Assembly: GCF_000150275.1 (NCBI RefSeq)
Contig: NW_002060952.1
Span: 1,713,868-1,777,867 of the forward strand
Direction: 5' to 3'
DNA from: Trichoplax adhaerens
Taxonomy: Eukaryota; Placozoa; Uniplacotomia; Trichoplacea; Trichoplacidae
DNA length: 64,000 bases
Below the pieces are notes generated by a model, which saw only the letters and a program-made list of their open reading frames with translations, was not told where the DNA came from and ran no database searches. The translations under genes and the position numbers were made by a program. This document shows positions 1 through 14,342 of this stretch, one piece after another. Positions within the stretch are counted from its first letter, which is position 1. Each line of letters opens with the position of its first letter.

Positions 1-906
1 GTACATTAGCAACTATAACATTTTAACTGCAAAATGGACATTCAAATTTCAAGTGTAACTAATATTTTAATGTAATTAAGCGAACAATTTTCCAATAAAT
101 TAATGTATGTAATGAAATGCAGTAACAACCATGACAATTTTCCGGCAAGAAGCTCATTCGAATTTCAGTGTTACAGTGTTAAATACTGTATTACAGTAGA
201 AATATCTATGTTAGGATAATTCTATTAGACTATCCTTATTTAGTTAACGTCTAATTTGGATATACTGTGTTTTAATATAGCACTAACTTTTTATGACAGT
301 GACACTTATACACATACTGAAATTAATAGTTATAATAGGGAATGCAAATCATCTGCTTACAGTTCGAATCATTGTGATTGTAATTTACTTATGGTAGACT
401 ACAAATTATCATGGAAATGTTCCGTGATAGGACATATCGTAATCTGACTATTCTGTATTAGTCATCACATGTCTATGATCTTAAATACTGTTGTCAGCAT
501 TAAGGGAGCAGTAGCTAAAATTAATATCTAATTCAGTAAATGATTCCAATGTTAATTGTATTAACTATGACTCGTGAACTATTGAGGAGTAGTATATAAA
601 TGCAGTATATCGTGAAATAAAGTGGAATTCTCCAACTTAGTGTTTAACGTAAAATACGAGGCGTTTAAGTCTTTGTGTAGTCTGCTAGTAGAGCAAAAGT
701 GTTCGTGATAGTGCAGATATCGTTCCTTGATACGTGGTTCAAGGAATTGACTTATTGATCGTATATTGCGTTATCTTGTTGCAAAGCTGTTTTGTGACAT
801 TCAGGTATTATTGATATTGTAATTTAACGTATAAGCTCATTTGTTAGCCTATACTTCAAATTTTGATAGATTACATGTAGTTAAGAGTTTGATGCCTTAA
901 TTCTAC
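1..906. other. No gene recognised; 3' side of truncated receptor gene 1
   Basis: The GPS exon of receptor gene 1 ends at 907 on the minus strand, so its transmembrane exons should lie here or to the left of the window. I read the minus strand for an exon like the TM1 exon of receptor gene 2 (15994-16127) and found none with a convincing frame and splice sites. Short hydrophobic stretches near 20-160 and 470-530 are open but lack good boundaries. The plus-strand open frame at 256-447 shows no recognisable domain. Confidence 0.4.
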
Positions 907-3900
907 CTTAGCTTGTCTCATTCCGACTAATACGGTAAAGCTTGATAGATGTTCAGTTTCACAGTAAACCGATGATGTATTGCTGACTTTCGTTTTAACA
1001 CCTTGAGTCGACCAGTGGCCGGTATTATTGCTACTATAGATATGAAATTGGCATGGATATGAGAACCACGAAATCGATAAAGAAAGAAATATATTATTTG
1101 GCTTTACCTTGCTTTCCAATATACGCATTGGATGTTACTGTTTTTCTATCGGGTAGAATAAGTAAGCCATATTAGATATTATTTAATTAAAATCTTGCTG
1201 TTGATAATTTCAATCCAACTATCAGCTGGACTTATATCCACCTGATAACTCTGCCAAGCTAAATGTAGTTGATTTTAAATGCACTCATCAACTGTAGCGA
1301 TATCAATCTAATGTATTAGCCGTAATTGTTTCAGGTAGTTATAAAATATGCTTGTACTTATTGCCTATAACATTATATTGATATACTAGCTATAGTTATC
1401 AACTATTCTAATAATTAGTTCAGTTTATAATATACCTCATCCTCTGTAATATCGAAAACAAGGTGAACAGGTTTAGGAAATTGTTCCGTAATGGTTGGGT
1501 AGACATTTAAAGAAACGATTGAATGGTTTAATGCGGTGCCATTAGCACTATGTAAGAGCAAAATGTAACTTAATATTAGCTTGGTTTAAATAACTGCCTT
1601 AAGTAATAAGACTTATGATATAGGAAAGCTTTTAAAGCATCCACTATAGCAGTTAGGAGTCTTATTTTGTCATATAGAGTATGATAGCTAAAGGAAGTTG
1701 CTGTTCTTACGTAAAATTTCTTTCAGTAGGCTGAAAGGCAATGGAAACAATTCCAACATAACCTACAGTAAAAGTAAAGCATAAATACTGAAATTCATGG
1801 AAGGTATAATCAACAAAGACGTCATCAGCGCTATGTATTAACTACAGATCGACAAACTACACCATATTTCACCTTTATATTCTTTAGGAACAATAGCTTT
1901 GGGGATTTCTATATGTCGGATCGTGCTTCGAGATAGGTAATTATTTGCGGAAGTCATATTAATCTTAATTGAGCCAGATTTATCCTCTACAACTTCGGAT
2001 TTGGATACAATATAAAGTTCTATGAGACAGAAAAATAATGATGTTTTATTGCATCCCAAATATTAGAATTCTAGTATAGCATATATATACAATAACAAAT
2101 AATTTGCTGTCAAAATCAGCAAATGATCTTACTAGCAGTTTGACTAAAAGCAGATGAAGAAATTGGAGATTGAATGGATGCTAAATTCTGCGCCAAAGCA
2201 GAGCCAATAGTCTCGCTAGCATTTAATGCTGCACTGGTGCTCTTATTTAAATGTTGGAAAAAAAGTTTTAAATTTACTTAATTTATAAGCAGTATATGAC
2301 ATGCCAAAGAAATCTATCAAATTGAATAATTTAAGGTAATACTTACCACGTTATAGATATTAGTTTTAGTCAAATTTTGAGTTAAATCCTTATAATTATC
2401 TGATGGATAGGAATCATTTAGATCTAAAAAAAGTAATAATCGGACCATAGATCAGCTAACATTAGCTTATCTACATACGTTGAACTTAAGTAGATCGATT
2501 AAAACTCAAAATGAGGGCAAACTGTTTACTTTTCATGCATAAAAATGATGAAAATTTGCCAAGGCAATCTAAAGAGTGCCATTTCCAGTCGACGCCGTTT
2601 GGACCAACATTTCGTTTAAGAACAGCACAGTTTCGATCTGGCAAAGGATGACCTGCAGCCCAATTGAAATATGTGGTTTCTCTGCCATTAACCACCCATT
2701 TAAATGGGCTATTATCAACTGATGTATCACGATATAATCCAATCCAAGTCCACATTAGCCATTCTTTACCGAGAAATTGATCAATTTGCTGCTGAGTATT
2801 CATGGAATCGATGACTCCCAAATCTGCTCCATAGTATTGGCAGATAGATCTTGCATGGATAAACCATTCTGGGTTGAAGAATCGTCGAAAACAGAGATTA
2901 CCATGTTGTGTCCAGTTTCCAGGGCAATTTTTATTGACTGTACCTAAATGAAAAATTCGTAAGTAATACGATTTTATTGTTTGAATCTTTTATTTATTAC
3001 TTAAAAGCATGATTGTGTCAAAATACTCGGCTAGTAGTTATACCCTCTTGTGCTGGAGCCATCATTCTGTTAAAAGAACTTCTAATGCCTAGTGAAAAAT
3101 TTAAAATCAAGGTTAAAATTTTAAGGATTAAATAAAAGATTATCCAATATCGCTGTGTGTAAGAGTTTAATGTTGAAAAACGATGATAAGGCTATTTAAA
3201 ATAATTTGACACCAGCAAAATCAATCATACATCTGTATCCATATATTCGTAGCTAAGTAGGATTTAAGATTACGATAATTAAACCTAATTAAGCATGAAA
3301 GGTGAAGATCTAAAGTTAGAATTACATATCGGATAGAAAAAATAAGATAATTTTACATTGTTGTGATCGGATGTTTTCGCTAATCAAGTAAGGTATGTTT
3401 AATATTTCTACCATTAGATTAAAATTGTTGCAAATTCGAAGCTTGAATTAGGTTAATTCGTTTATTTATCTTCTATTAGCAATATTATAACTCTGCCTTA
3501 CACCGTGCTGTATATTAAGATACACGTAACATGGTTAGTGCTGGACTATTGAAGTGATTAATGGACTAAAGTTCATTAGAGACTATCCTGTTTTTAATAG
3601 TGTCGTAAATTCATAATATTAAATCAGATAATAATATTATAAATTCGTATTGGTCTAATTCTCACTGTCTAGTTTTGTTTTCTATACATGTAATTATAGT
3701 GATTAGTGTCGAATAAAATTATAGCAATATGATACAGTAGAGTTCAGTCATTAATCAAGTATTAACGCAAACATACAATATTGAGCTAGATAATAATGTA
3801 ATCAATTCGTAATGGTCTAATTCTATACGCCCAACATTGCCTTATATGCACATTATCAGAATGAATAGAGGTGAACAAAATTATAGAATAATGATGCAGT

Positions 3901-4926
3901 ATAATTCAGTCATAAATTAAGTAAAGAAAATAATCATATTAATTAATCTGATTAGACGATGAAGGCTTTAAGGCTAATTATACTATAAAGATGATAATGC
4001 TAGGAAAGATACCGATTACTGTAAAAACTGTTTAATAAAATTTAAAGATATGCCAATTGCTCGAATAAATATAAACTACCTGCTCCAACAATAATTAACC
4101 AAGCGAGTTTAGAAGAACATTCTAACTTGTTAATTACTTTTACACTGCGCTAATAACCGAACACTATTTCTATCGCTACATTATCAAACTAAAACAATTT
4201 ACTTGATAATAGTAAAATCTGCATTTCTAAGTTAGGATCATGATTTAGTCTGCAAATTCTAGAAGAAGAAAAATGATCGGAAATCTCTTTTACATTGAGT
4301 TAATACCATAGATTTTATTCTTACCTTTGCGTTGGCAAATAAACAAGCGTTGTTCTGAACAGTTGCCAAGTCTCCAAATGCCTGGTTGATCTACCAATTT
4401 ATCCAGTACACCACATTGATCGGTAGTAATATTGCTGGGTTCATCGGCTGCCCAGTAGAATTTACCAACTGTTATATGTTTATCAGTAATCCAATGAAAT
4501 CGTCCATATTGATTTCGTTGCATACCAAACCAATAAGTTTCATTTATAGTATCATCATATAAAAGATAGTGATCGATTGCTAATCGTTGTGGATTTGTAG
4601 GAATAGTGACAAGATGGGAACTATTTTGTTCACAGAATCTTTGAGCTGAATCAAAGTCCAGTTTAATGTTCGATCTTTGGATGCATTGTCCATTTCCATA
4701 AGGTAGCCAACCTTGTGGACATTCATCTAATCAAAAATTCAACTCAATCTTGAGAATTGAATATAGATCGGATCACTTCACTATACTTAATTTAGTCTAG
4801 GTATTTATTCTAGACAAGATAGAGTAGGATATTTTTTCTGTTGCTAGTGAACTTACAGTACAAATCATCGAAATTAGCCAAGTATTTGCCAATTGCTGAT
4901 GACGAGATGGATATCAAAAATAAAAG
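907..4926 (-). CDS. Adhesion-GPCR-like receptor gene 1: signal peptide, two C-type lectin domains, GAIN/GPS (partial)
   Basis: Multi-exon gene, read from high to low coordinates. Exon 4857-4926 encodes a hydrophobic signal-peptide core (LLFLISISSSA); the exon with the initiator Met was not found. Exons 4325-4726 and 2530-2943 are complete C-type lectin domains, each an exact multiple of three flanked by phase-1 introns (a shuffling-competent 1-1 exon). The first keeps an EPS/EPN-like motif and WRLGNC; the second has WIGL and WKWHSLDC but no EPN or QPD. Short exons near 2343-2430, 2136-2250 and 1877-2019 fit the helical and beta parts of a GAIN domain and align in order with gene 2. The exon ending at 907 carries a GPS-like segment: Cys, GHWST, Cys, then HLS, the cleavage-type tripeptide. 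Family knowledge predicts a 7TM domain next, but it is not visible. The gene could instead encode a tethered lectin. Confidence 0.75.
3605..3930. repeat. Diverged tandem duplication inside an intron of receptor gene 1
   Basis: Two adjacent segments of about 160 bp (roughly 3605-3770 and 3771-3930) share ordered blocks: GATAATAAT, AATTCGTAxTGGTCTAATTCT, AAAATTATAG, and GTATAATTCAGTCAT or its variant. They lie in the intron between the two lectin exons. Divergence is high, so this is an old local duplication with no coding content that I can see. Confidence 0.5.
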
Positions 4927-7900
4927 CTAGAAAATAGAGAAAATAGGATCGACTTATGAATCTATTAGCAGTGAATGAACTTCTTCGTGAATGTTAAGCA
5001 GCGTGGCGCTTATGGAATATTCCAACGAGAATAAGTTTTTAACTCAGGATTAAGTTTCTAAACGTGTACAGGTAGCAATTTTAAATTTCATGTACTTTTT
5101 TACTCTCTTTCGTTCGCTTACCGCACAATAATAGGAGGGCATGTTGATTTTTTGGATTCAAAAGATTAAATATATATATACCAGTAATTGACGATAAAAT
5201 AAAAAATAAAGATTTTACTTTACTTTACTCTGAAATAAATTTTTTTCTCACTAATCCAAGTCGGCTTATGACTCATCATATATAGCCGTTTAACATGTTA
5301 TGATCAAAGCAGCAGCTGTTCTAGTTGGGAATTAGATATAGTTAATTTAATTGTGGATTTGAATAAAAGCCACTCGCTTTTCCTATTAATTTGTTATTAG
5401 ATATAGATTGGAATTCATCAGGTTAAATTAATAATGATTCTTTCCTGTTTATTGACCCCTTTTATATGTTTAAAGATTCTAAATCGCTTCTATCTCACTA
5501 TACTTCATGCAAGGAATGATAAGTAGATTTAAAGGTCGGAATAATAATTATTTGGCATTGATGATGATTGAGGTAATTTAATATGTAGGTATTATCGTTA
5601 CCATCAAGATTATATAATCAATCTATCCATTGCTATTAATAGCAATATTGTTAAGATACTATATCGTTGGTTAGCTAATTTTCCACCTACTAATAATGGC
5701 TTACTGAACAATTTTAGAACCGGAATATTCTCTTATACTGTACTACTTTTAATAATATATCTTTTACTGGTAGCAAAGATATTGATTTGTATCATTATTG
5801 AGCTGCTTTATGAAATATGAAGCCTGATAACTTTAATTATAGATATTTTCCTGTTGTCTCATGAATTATCTATTCTCGATTTTCATAGCTATATTAGTAA
5901 TTATAGTAAACACCTTATGTACGGCATAAACAGATTTTAATGCAAATTTACGGAGATTAGACGGTTCGAAATTGAAGGAATTCCTTATTTTCAACGGAAA
6001 CCATTTATCTTCTGCCGTTAACAGTAACATTATAGATTATTCATTCTAAAATTATATTATTACAGCCCTTCACTCAAAATTGTATTTGCAAAAATCAGTA
6101 GATATGATGTCGTAGATCTAGGATTACATTAAAACCAAATATATATATGAGTAACCGCGTAAGGATATAATTTACTAGAACAAGTCCTCTAAAATCGTAG
6201 ATTTAGCTATATGATGCTGTTACAAATCTTTTTTGTAACAAGAAACGGGTCTTAAATACTAGGGAAAATTATTAAAATATAAGATCAATTTTTATCAATT
6301 GTTAGGATAAAAGACAAAATTACTATCTTCACTAGTACTCATGTTCCCAACTAACTTAGGGACCTATCGTAGTTGAACTAACTCTCAGCTACACAAATAA
6401 GCTACTAATAGCCTAGACATAAGAAATATTAAATTACAATAATTAACTACATACTGTGTTACTCTTAATTAGATAATCTCTGAAATATTCTTAGACACTA
6501 TTATGACAATTATCTATTTCACATTAGCTATTTCACTATAATTAATATATAATTCAAGGTGTCATTGCAATTCGATTCTCTTTAAATTTATTTTATTTCA
6601 ATAAAATTAAATTTTCATTTTTATCGATAATGAGACTAAGTCAATCATTTCTAAGAAATTTTATGCTATTTCTGAGACATATTGTTGTCTCTCATAAAAA
6701 TTGAGACTTTAAGGCTATTACTATCTGCTTTAAGATGCACATTTTCGGATATCGATGCTTTGTAAGCCGATAAATAGACTCCAACAATCTAAACTATTTC
6801 TATTACTACTATTACTATTATCAGTGAGAGAAATATTAGCTTCAATTCGAATATTTTGTTACTGATTAATTATCTTCAAATTTCCAAGTTTTGATTGCAC
6901 TAATAACAGTCCATATTTCTTACCTATCTATGAAACAACAATAAATATAATCATAAATCCTGTTATCGATATGTGTTGTATAATTGCATTAAGAGATAAT
7001 TCGATTTAAAGTAATAGCATTAAGATTAAAATTGCAATGGTATTATGTCACATAAAGCATTCTATGTTTTACTACGCCTAATTTCATCTAAATAAAAATA
7101 AATAAATAAAATAAAAGTAGATACTATAACCCTTTTGTTGACTAATTCTGTATAATAATAAACTTGTTATGCAAGCATTACGGTGATAGAGGGGTATAAG
7201 TAATAATAACTAAAATAGTAAATGACTAAAATAAGGTAACGTAATTATTTAATGCTATGAAACTGCTGTTCGTGTTGATACTAAGAAAATAAGAAATTCT
7301 CAGTTGGCTACGTGAAATGAAGTGTATTATGAACTCTATTGGAATAAAGCTCATCTACAGCAGCGATAATTAATCATCCTTCTATAGAAATAATGTTGCA
7401 GGAAAGTAGAGATAATTTATTAATATCCATGATTTATAATGGAGAAAAATTCGATCATCTTTGTAGCTTGATTTTAGAATCTTTTCTGTTAATAAAAAGG
7501 CTGAAATTGCCTTAATTAACAGCAAAATTGAAGTCATTGAACTTTCAATTAATTCATTTCGATTACTGTTAATGATATAATTGACTTTACAAGAAATTTT
7601 GCGAATGAAATAACTTATTACAATTCTACTGAATAGTCAACTATAGCACTTCCATGATTCTGATAATTATTAGCTGATAAATCATGCATAAATATTTCCA
7701 AATGCTAAAGACTATTTAATTATTAAAAATGTTTATTTCAAAGAGAAATATTAGTCGCTGAATTGACTTGAAATTTTAATTTATGAAATTAACTTATTTA
7801 TGCACTCCAACTACGAAATATTTTGTTATTATTCATCAACGTCTAATATAATTTACCAAAATTATATTATATTCAGCAATGCTTTCATGAAGCTCTATGA

Positions 7901-10900
7901 ATAGTTTACAAATTAAAGCTTTTTGTATTAGAGATATTATGAACACCTAAGTTATTAAGACAGTACCAAAAGGAACAACTAAGTAAAATTGACTGCCCAA
8001 TAGTATCATTAGCTACAGTTTCAAGATAAACGATATGAAAATCTAATGTATCTGTCATTAAATCTTAAAAGTTGTCCAATCTCTTTATAGAATTATTAAT
8101 TTACGCTATAATGAATCTAGTATGATAAATGAAGTCCGAATATTTCGTGTAATAATGACATGGGTGTTGCTGATATATTATTTGTCACCTTTACTTTAGA
8201 TGTTAATCATTTTGTTACTGTAGCTGCGATAATTCCTATATAAAGTTACCAAAGTTTATCAAGCACGTAGCAATTTTGATTAATCATTAGTCTACAACTC
8301 TATATTGCTCAATATTATGTACTGAAGTAATACTTGTACTGTATATCAAATGCATTCATTCAAAGGCGGTGGAGTTTCGAATAAAGTAAATTTATTATTC
8401 TCCATTTGGTAATGACATAACGTGTAACACCATGTATCGGAAGCAAAACTTAGCTGTGACTTAAAGATAATTGAAAGATTATAGGCTTACATAAAAATTC
8501 TAAGAAACCAATATAAATGGATAACAGGAGACATGATATATTATGTATAGCCACAGAGAATGATTTTGCAACCATAATTTTGCATCTGGATCAAATGCGA
8601 GTAAGTCTATATGAAATTGATGACAAGGATTATAATAGTGCCTCGTAAAGATTTATTTTCACGAATATTGCTATAATAGCTTTGTTGCAGTGAATCTGAC
8701 AATAATGAATACCGAGTAAATTGATCACAATCTGGGTCTATTTCACTCTCAAAATCTTTATTTGAGACTGCTTTAATATCTTACTAACACAATGCCGCCC
8801 TGCTATCCACGTTTACACTTAAAAAATATTGTACTTTAATAACTCACTTATATAATTTCCGTCATGCGTTTAAATAAAATTAATCTTACAACAAGCCGCT
8901 TATTATACTTGTGAGGAAGTTGTTAGTCTTACTTACAGTATCTCTCCGTAGTTAGTTGGAGTGACTAAGTAGCTAGTAAGTTAGTTGATCACTCACATTA
9001 GAAGAGAGTAGACAGCGGGATTACTCCTGTGAATGACATGAAGCCATTAATAGATTTAAGTTTAATTAGCAACAGAATAGATTGACCTTTTACTTATTTT
9101 AAATCCGATCTATCTAGATATAAATATTCAATTTTGCATTTATAATCTTGTGTATTAAAATACCATGTCACAACCGAGATTGTAACACAAGAATTAAACG
9201 GGATTCTTTCCTCTAAAGTAGACTTAACTATCTAAGCAACTAACTCTAAGCACTCTTTAATCAACCAAACTTAGATTCGAGTCTTAGACGATAGATTACT
9301 CACGTTAAGGATCAAAACTTTATTCTAGAAGCTATTTTATTAAAATGTCCGATTGAACGCACAACTTACAATTACGAGTTCGTCCAATCCGGACGATTGA
9401 AATTAAGAGTAGTTATATCACTTATCTCTTTCTGAATTATTTGCCCTTATAATGACCGAGTAATAGTCTTTTACTATTACTATAGCATAACTATTTATCG
9501 ACAGAAATTTCTCGTGTAACGGTATATGCCGTATCCGTATGTATTATTTTCTTCATTTACCAAATTTGTTGTAATTATGAACTAGTGTTTACGTAAATAA
9601 AAGATGTAACTAATGTATTTATATAGTTTTGAACGCTTATTCAATTAAAGGACATAAAATTGATTCGCTAAGATACAGGTATAAATTATGGTTTGGCGTC
9701 ATTCATGATAGTTCAATTGAAGCCTTTAGACATTTTTAGAAACATATCTAGCTTAGCTATAGTCTTAGTAGTTTATAATCATTCAATGAAATTTTAACTT
9801 TGTTTAAGCCATCATTCAGTTTCGCTAAAATTACTTTATCGTTGCAATATCTCATCATAGTTAGTACCTACAGTCAATGTGTTGTAAGTGAATATGTTCC
9901 TTCAAAACTATGTAGGAAAGGAAATACCATAATATTTTCATTTTTTATCAAGGATTGTAGGTAGGTAGGACCATCGACTGCTAAACTTTCTTCTAGAAGT
10001 GCATATTAGCACCATTATTTATTATAATGAGTTTTATTGAAGTATTTACATTAGAATCTGCTGTATCCGTAGAGGTTAATTATATTTACTATATGTACAA
10101 TGACAATCTTGAATTTAAGCTCATTAAACTTATAAATAGCAAAATTTTAGATCTGCAGTATCTTTTAGAAGAATCTAATACTCCGGAATTAAGAGTGGAC
10201 AATTGTGGCTGAATATGGATAATCTTGAGATTTTAAGAAAAAAATTTCGAAATCGAAATCTATCACGAAATTCTGTTAAGATTTGTGTAGAAGTAATTTA
10301 GACTTTCTCGATTGAAATATTGTACATTACATGATCAGACTGGATTTCGAAGAGATTCTGAAAGGAACCCTTGGGATGATTTACGAAAATAATAACTCTG
10401 CATGAGATCGGATATAAAATACTGTTAAAATTTATTTTAGCTGGTTCGTCTTGAAATAAATTAGACTTTATAATTTCTAGTAATCTATCGTCTAATTGCT
10501 GGCTTCTATAGCTGACTAAAGATCTTACTAGGAATCGTAGTTCCTATCTACCAGATTGCTCAGTGACTGTACTCTAGAATAGTTTAGGAAATCTGCATAC
10601 TAATATAGCGGTATTATTGTAGTAGTTTTCGATGAGAGATTACATTCTTCCAATGTGTTACTTTCTTCGACTGGTAATATAAAGATACTGAGAACATATG
10701 CTTACGTGAGTATGGAAATAGCTCGATAATGTGTACCTACTATCACGGTTGCTTAGAGTTTAAAATCAGTAGAAAGATGCATAAAGTTGTTAGTGCTGAA
10801 GATACAGCCTCTCTTATCACTGCCAAATAGTGACTAGATAATATCTGTGTTTACTACTAGCTCCCTATAGCTACGAGTAAAATTATAATAAAATAATAAT

Positions 10901-13900
10901 GAAATCCTCTTCAATTAAAGTTTACTATATAACAGCCGTTACTTCTTCAAAATATCGTAAAATTTTATAGGGTCTCTCACTATCTGTAAACGATTACTAG
11001 TGACATGTTGACACCTACAAATCCTATTTAATTAGCGTACATGATGTGATGAATGTTCTATTCCACCAAAATAATACGATTGCAATACGACAACGAATCT
11101 TTAGCTTAAATGATTTCTAACTTATTGGTGATGATGAGAATTGTAACCGCGATTGTGGCAAACATCGTATTAGAAACTGCACTCTAAATTGAAAAATTTT
11201 CACGTTTCTTATCCGTTTTGGCTGTTTCTACTCAAGATTTTGACCGTATACAGTGAATTATAAACTCTATAAAATTACTAGTACTGCTATGATTCCGACG
11301 AATCGTTGATCTACATTAATATAAGTTAGATTCGCTCGGTAGAAAATTTAAAAATTATTAATATTATTAAATAATATCGTACAGCATGCCATAATTGTGC
11401 TGTATTACTTATTCTACAGCACAGATTTGGTAGATTGAAAATCCTAAGGCTAGGGATCGAAGTTTATCCTAGAATTCTCGCGAACACAAAGATTATATTT
11501 AAGAGTAAGTTCTATTCGATGTGGTTGTTCAACTTGCCATTTTCAAGATTAATTCCAAACTGCGATAAATAAGATAATTTATGTGCAGTAGATGAAAGGT
11601 CAACATTAGTATATTACTATGGAATTAGAATAGTAATAAGCTATATTAATAAATATTTTTAATTCATATTCCATTTTATAATTTAATCATAGTTGCAGTG
11701 GCAGCTTATACATGCTCTTTCTCTCTATGGATAGATGAAAAAGGAAGCTGATACTCTAGTGATGCGATCAATATCTTACTGTGTTAGTTCGTTATTAGGA
11801 TTTCAACGGCGATGATCATTCTCCATATATTTATTCTGCTATTTCTTGTCAGTATCAAAATTTAGAGCAATATTATAAATTAATATTGGACCACACGTTC
11901 TCCGCTGCCATATTCTGGTATTCTTTCAAGCTAATAATTTATCGGCTTATCTTGCAATGGAAAGGCTTAAATTTAACTACAGATTTTGTAATTACGAAAT
12001 AAAACCATTAACATGCGTCAAATGCACTGAGTTTGTTCAGGATTTTTATTGAGTAGATCAGCACTTGAAATTCTAATCTTACATGTATTTAAAAGCTACT
12101 AGAAAATTTTACCGTGACTATGAATTAATTATCAATTCAATACTTCCTTTCGAATAAGACGACACTCTATTCGTTGAAAATATTACGAATATCAAATACA
12201 ATTACAACCTAGTAGTCCAGTTTAAACACGGTAAATTGTTCTATGTAAAGTTGGCTACTGATCGATATACAGATATATCGCAATACAAGGCAATCTGATG
12301 AACAGAGTTACGCTAATATTAAAATGCAAGGAATTAATAATAGCAGAATAGTACGAACTTTGAAAGTTGATATGATCATCAATTTCCAAAATACCATTTA
12401 ATTCAAGATAGCACAATTACTTGCTTTCAATCTTAGAAAGAGATCTACTTGCAATAACATTAGTACAGATGGTGTAAAGAAGAATTATATCTAGCTGTAT
12501 CGATATAGTATGAGAAGAACTACATCAATAGATAGAGCCTAATGGCATTACAATATCTCCAACGTCATTTTTATCTTTAATAGACGGATCACGCTTTAAA
12601 GTTTTGATCACCAATTCTTTAGTCTAACAAGCAATGATTAAGCAAAAAATATCCATTTAAATGATTCGGCATATTTTAAGATTTCTTTGCGATATATACG
12701 GTAACAAAACAGAAGGTAAAAGAAATTTCCGGTGAACTGGGTAAGAATTTCAACGCTAAACAACTGTATTTATTTAGAGCTGCTTTCGTTATGTCAATCC
12801 ACGTAATTTTAAGCAGCTAGAAGATTGATAAGTATAAAATAGTAGCTACAGATAGCCATAGATAAGATTTCATTCGAATATTATGATAAAATTAAGAGCG
12901 TAACTATAGACTAGAGCATTTTTCTATATTCCCATTAATATATTACAGATAGGCTTTAATTAAATATATGATAAAACAATACGTCCCTTAAGAAGACAGA
13001 AGATGAGAAAAAGGTTGGGTGGGTGTGATATATACCAATCACGAGATTCCAAATTTTAGAAAAATAAGGGCTTTATTGAATCTTATACAAAGATTAACTA
13101 CACACAGCTCTACTCTAGCCGAATACTACTTCTAAAGACTTCTAGAACGAACTAACAGAATAATCTAAAGTTGCATGCTGTTATACTTTCCATAGCATTC
13201 GCAGCTACAATCCGCATGGCAACCTTTTACCTTATTTTACACATAGTTAAATTATTCTTAGTAAGACTATTTTACTACGGACCATCATTAATCCAATATG
13301 GATACGACTACAGTGCTTACGTAGACATTATTCACACCAGCCAAAGTACAATGAATTAACCATATCCTAATATATGATTTACAGTTCTATTTTTACCTTT
13401 AGCCTTATTAGTAACTCAACATCTTACTGTATATAGTCATCTGTACTCTAGCATAGAGTCTCTACCACTACAGTCTATAGTTATAGCTACCAAATATCTC
13501 TTAGGATAAATATCTACCGTACATTATACTAAACATGGCTAATAGTCTACAATCACAATACTACGGTAGTTACATTACAGTAGGTTATAAAAACTTCAAC
13601 GCTAAACGACCGTAATTACTTATAACTGCATTCATCGTATTGATCTGAGTAATGTTATGCAGTTAGCATGTTGATTAGTATAATATATTACGCTGTAAGT
13701 AGTGATAGATAAAATACCATTCGAATCTTGATAAAATTAAAATCGGAAAGATAAGAATACATAAGAACGTTTATCTATATTCTTATTGGATATTTCTGAT
13801 AGGCTTTAAATGAATATAAGGCGAGATATATCATGAACTATACAAGCGAAATAATAAGTCGAAGAGCCGATAAGCAAGATAAGAATAAATTGAGATAATC

Positions 13901-14342
13901 GTTTTAACCATATTCAAATCTTTGCATTTAATAGAAATGCACCAGGATTGCATTGGCAGAAAATATTATTGATTCAGGAAACTGCAAACCTTTGTTTGTG
14001 TTTTTTGGCAATAATTTTGCACTTTATAACTTAAACTCCTCTTTCTAACTCTAATAGTCGTATTTATCGTAAGTGCCACTTAAAACATGAGTTGCAATGT
14101 TAAGAATGCAATAAATTTTTATGCTTGTAGTATATTGATTGGTTTTATTCTTAAAATAACTAGCCGATGAAACTATTTGAATCTAAATATATTGTTACGA
14201 AATATTCTGGTAATAATTATTTCGTGATACATATCTGCTATTTCAATTGTTTCGTGATCCGATTCATAATGATAGCGCAGATACTCTACTCAGTTAGCTA
14301 TTTCAACCAACAATTTATTTTCGAAATCAGTCAAAAACTTAC
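4927..14342. other. Gene-poor AT-rich intergenic stretch (about 9.4 kb)
   Basis: I found no exon with a recognisable domain and paired splice sites on either strand. The unresolved first exon of receptor gene 1 must lie near its right end of transcription (above 4926), and the last exon or 3' UTR of receptor gene 2 should lie just below 14343. The open frames of 60-80 codons at 10027-10212, 13171-13359 and 14167-14400 look like chance. The last of these overlaps the TM7 exon of gene 2 in another frame. A diverged repeat occupies 12740-13860. Confidence 0.5.
12740..13860. repeat. Diverged direct repeat pair about 840 bp apart
   Basis: Segments near 12750-13000 and 13595-13850 share an ordered series of blocks: TTCAACGCTAAAC, AGTATAA, GATAAxAT with TTCGAAT, ATGATAAAATTAA or its variant, TCTATATTC, and GATAGGCTTTAA. 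By eye they are about 60-65 percent alike over 250 bp. The spacer (13020-13590) has weak likeness to 26060-26190, for example TTCCAAA, TTTAGAAAA, TTTATTGAA and TACAAAGAT in the same order. This suggests a decayed dispersed element. There are no terminal inverted repeats and no coding capacity that I can see. Confidence 0.4.

Noticed and set aside
361-380. GTTCGAATC box suggesting a tRNA T-arm
   Set aside because: No A-box, acceptor stem or anticodon arm can be drawn around it.
10027-10212. 61-codon plus-strand frame in the gene-poor region
   Set aside because: No recognisable domain, no splice partners and no upstream signal; the length is expected by chance in 9 kb.
13171-13359. Hydrophobic 62-codon plus-strand frame faintly like a mitochondrial membrane protein
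   Set aside because: No continuous homology either side, stops in the flanks, and it lies in a diverged repeat spacer. Likely a chance frame.
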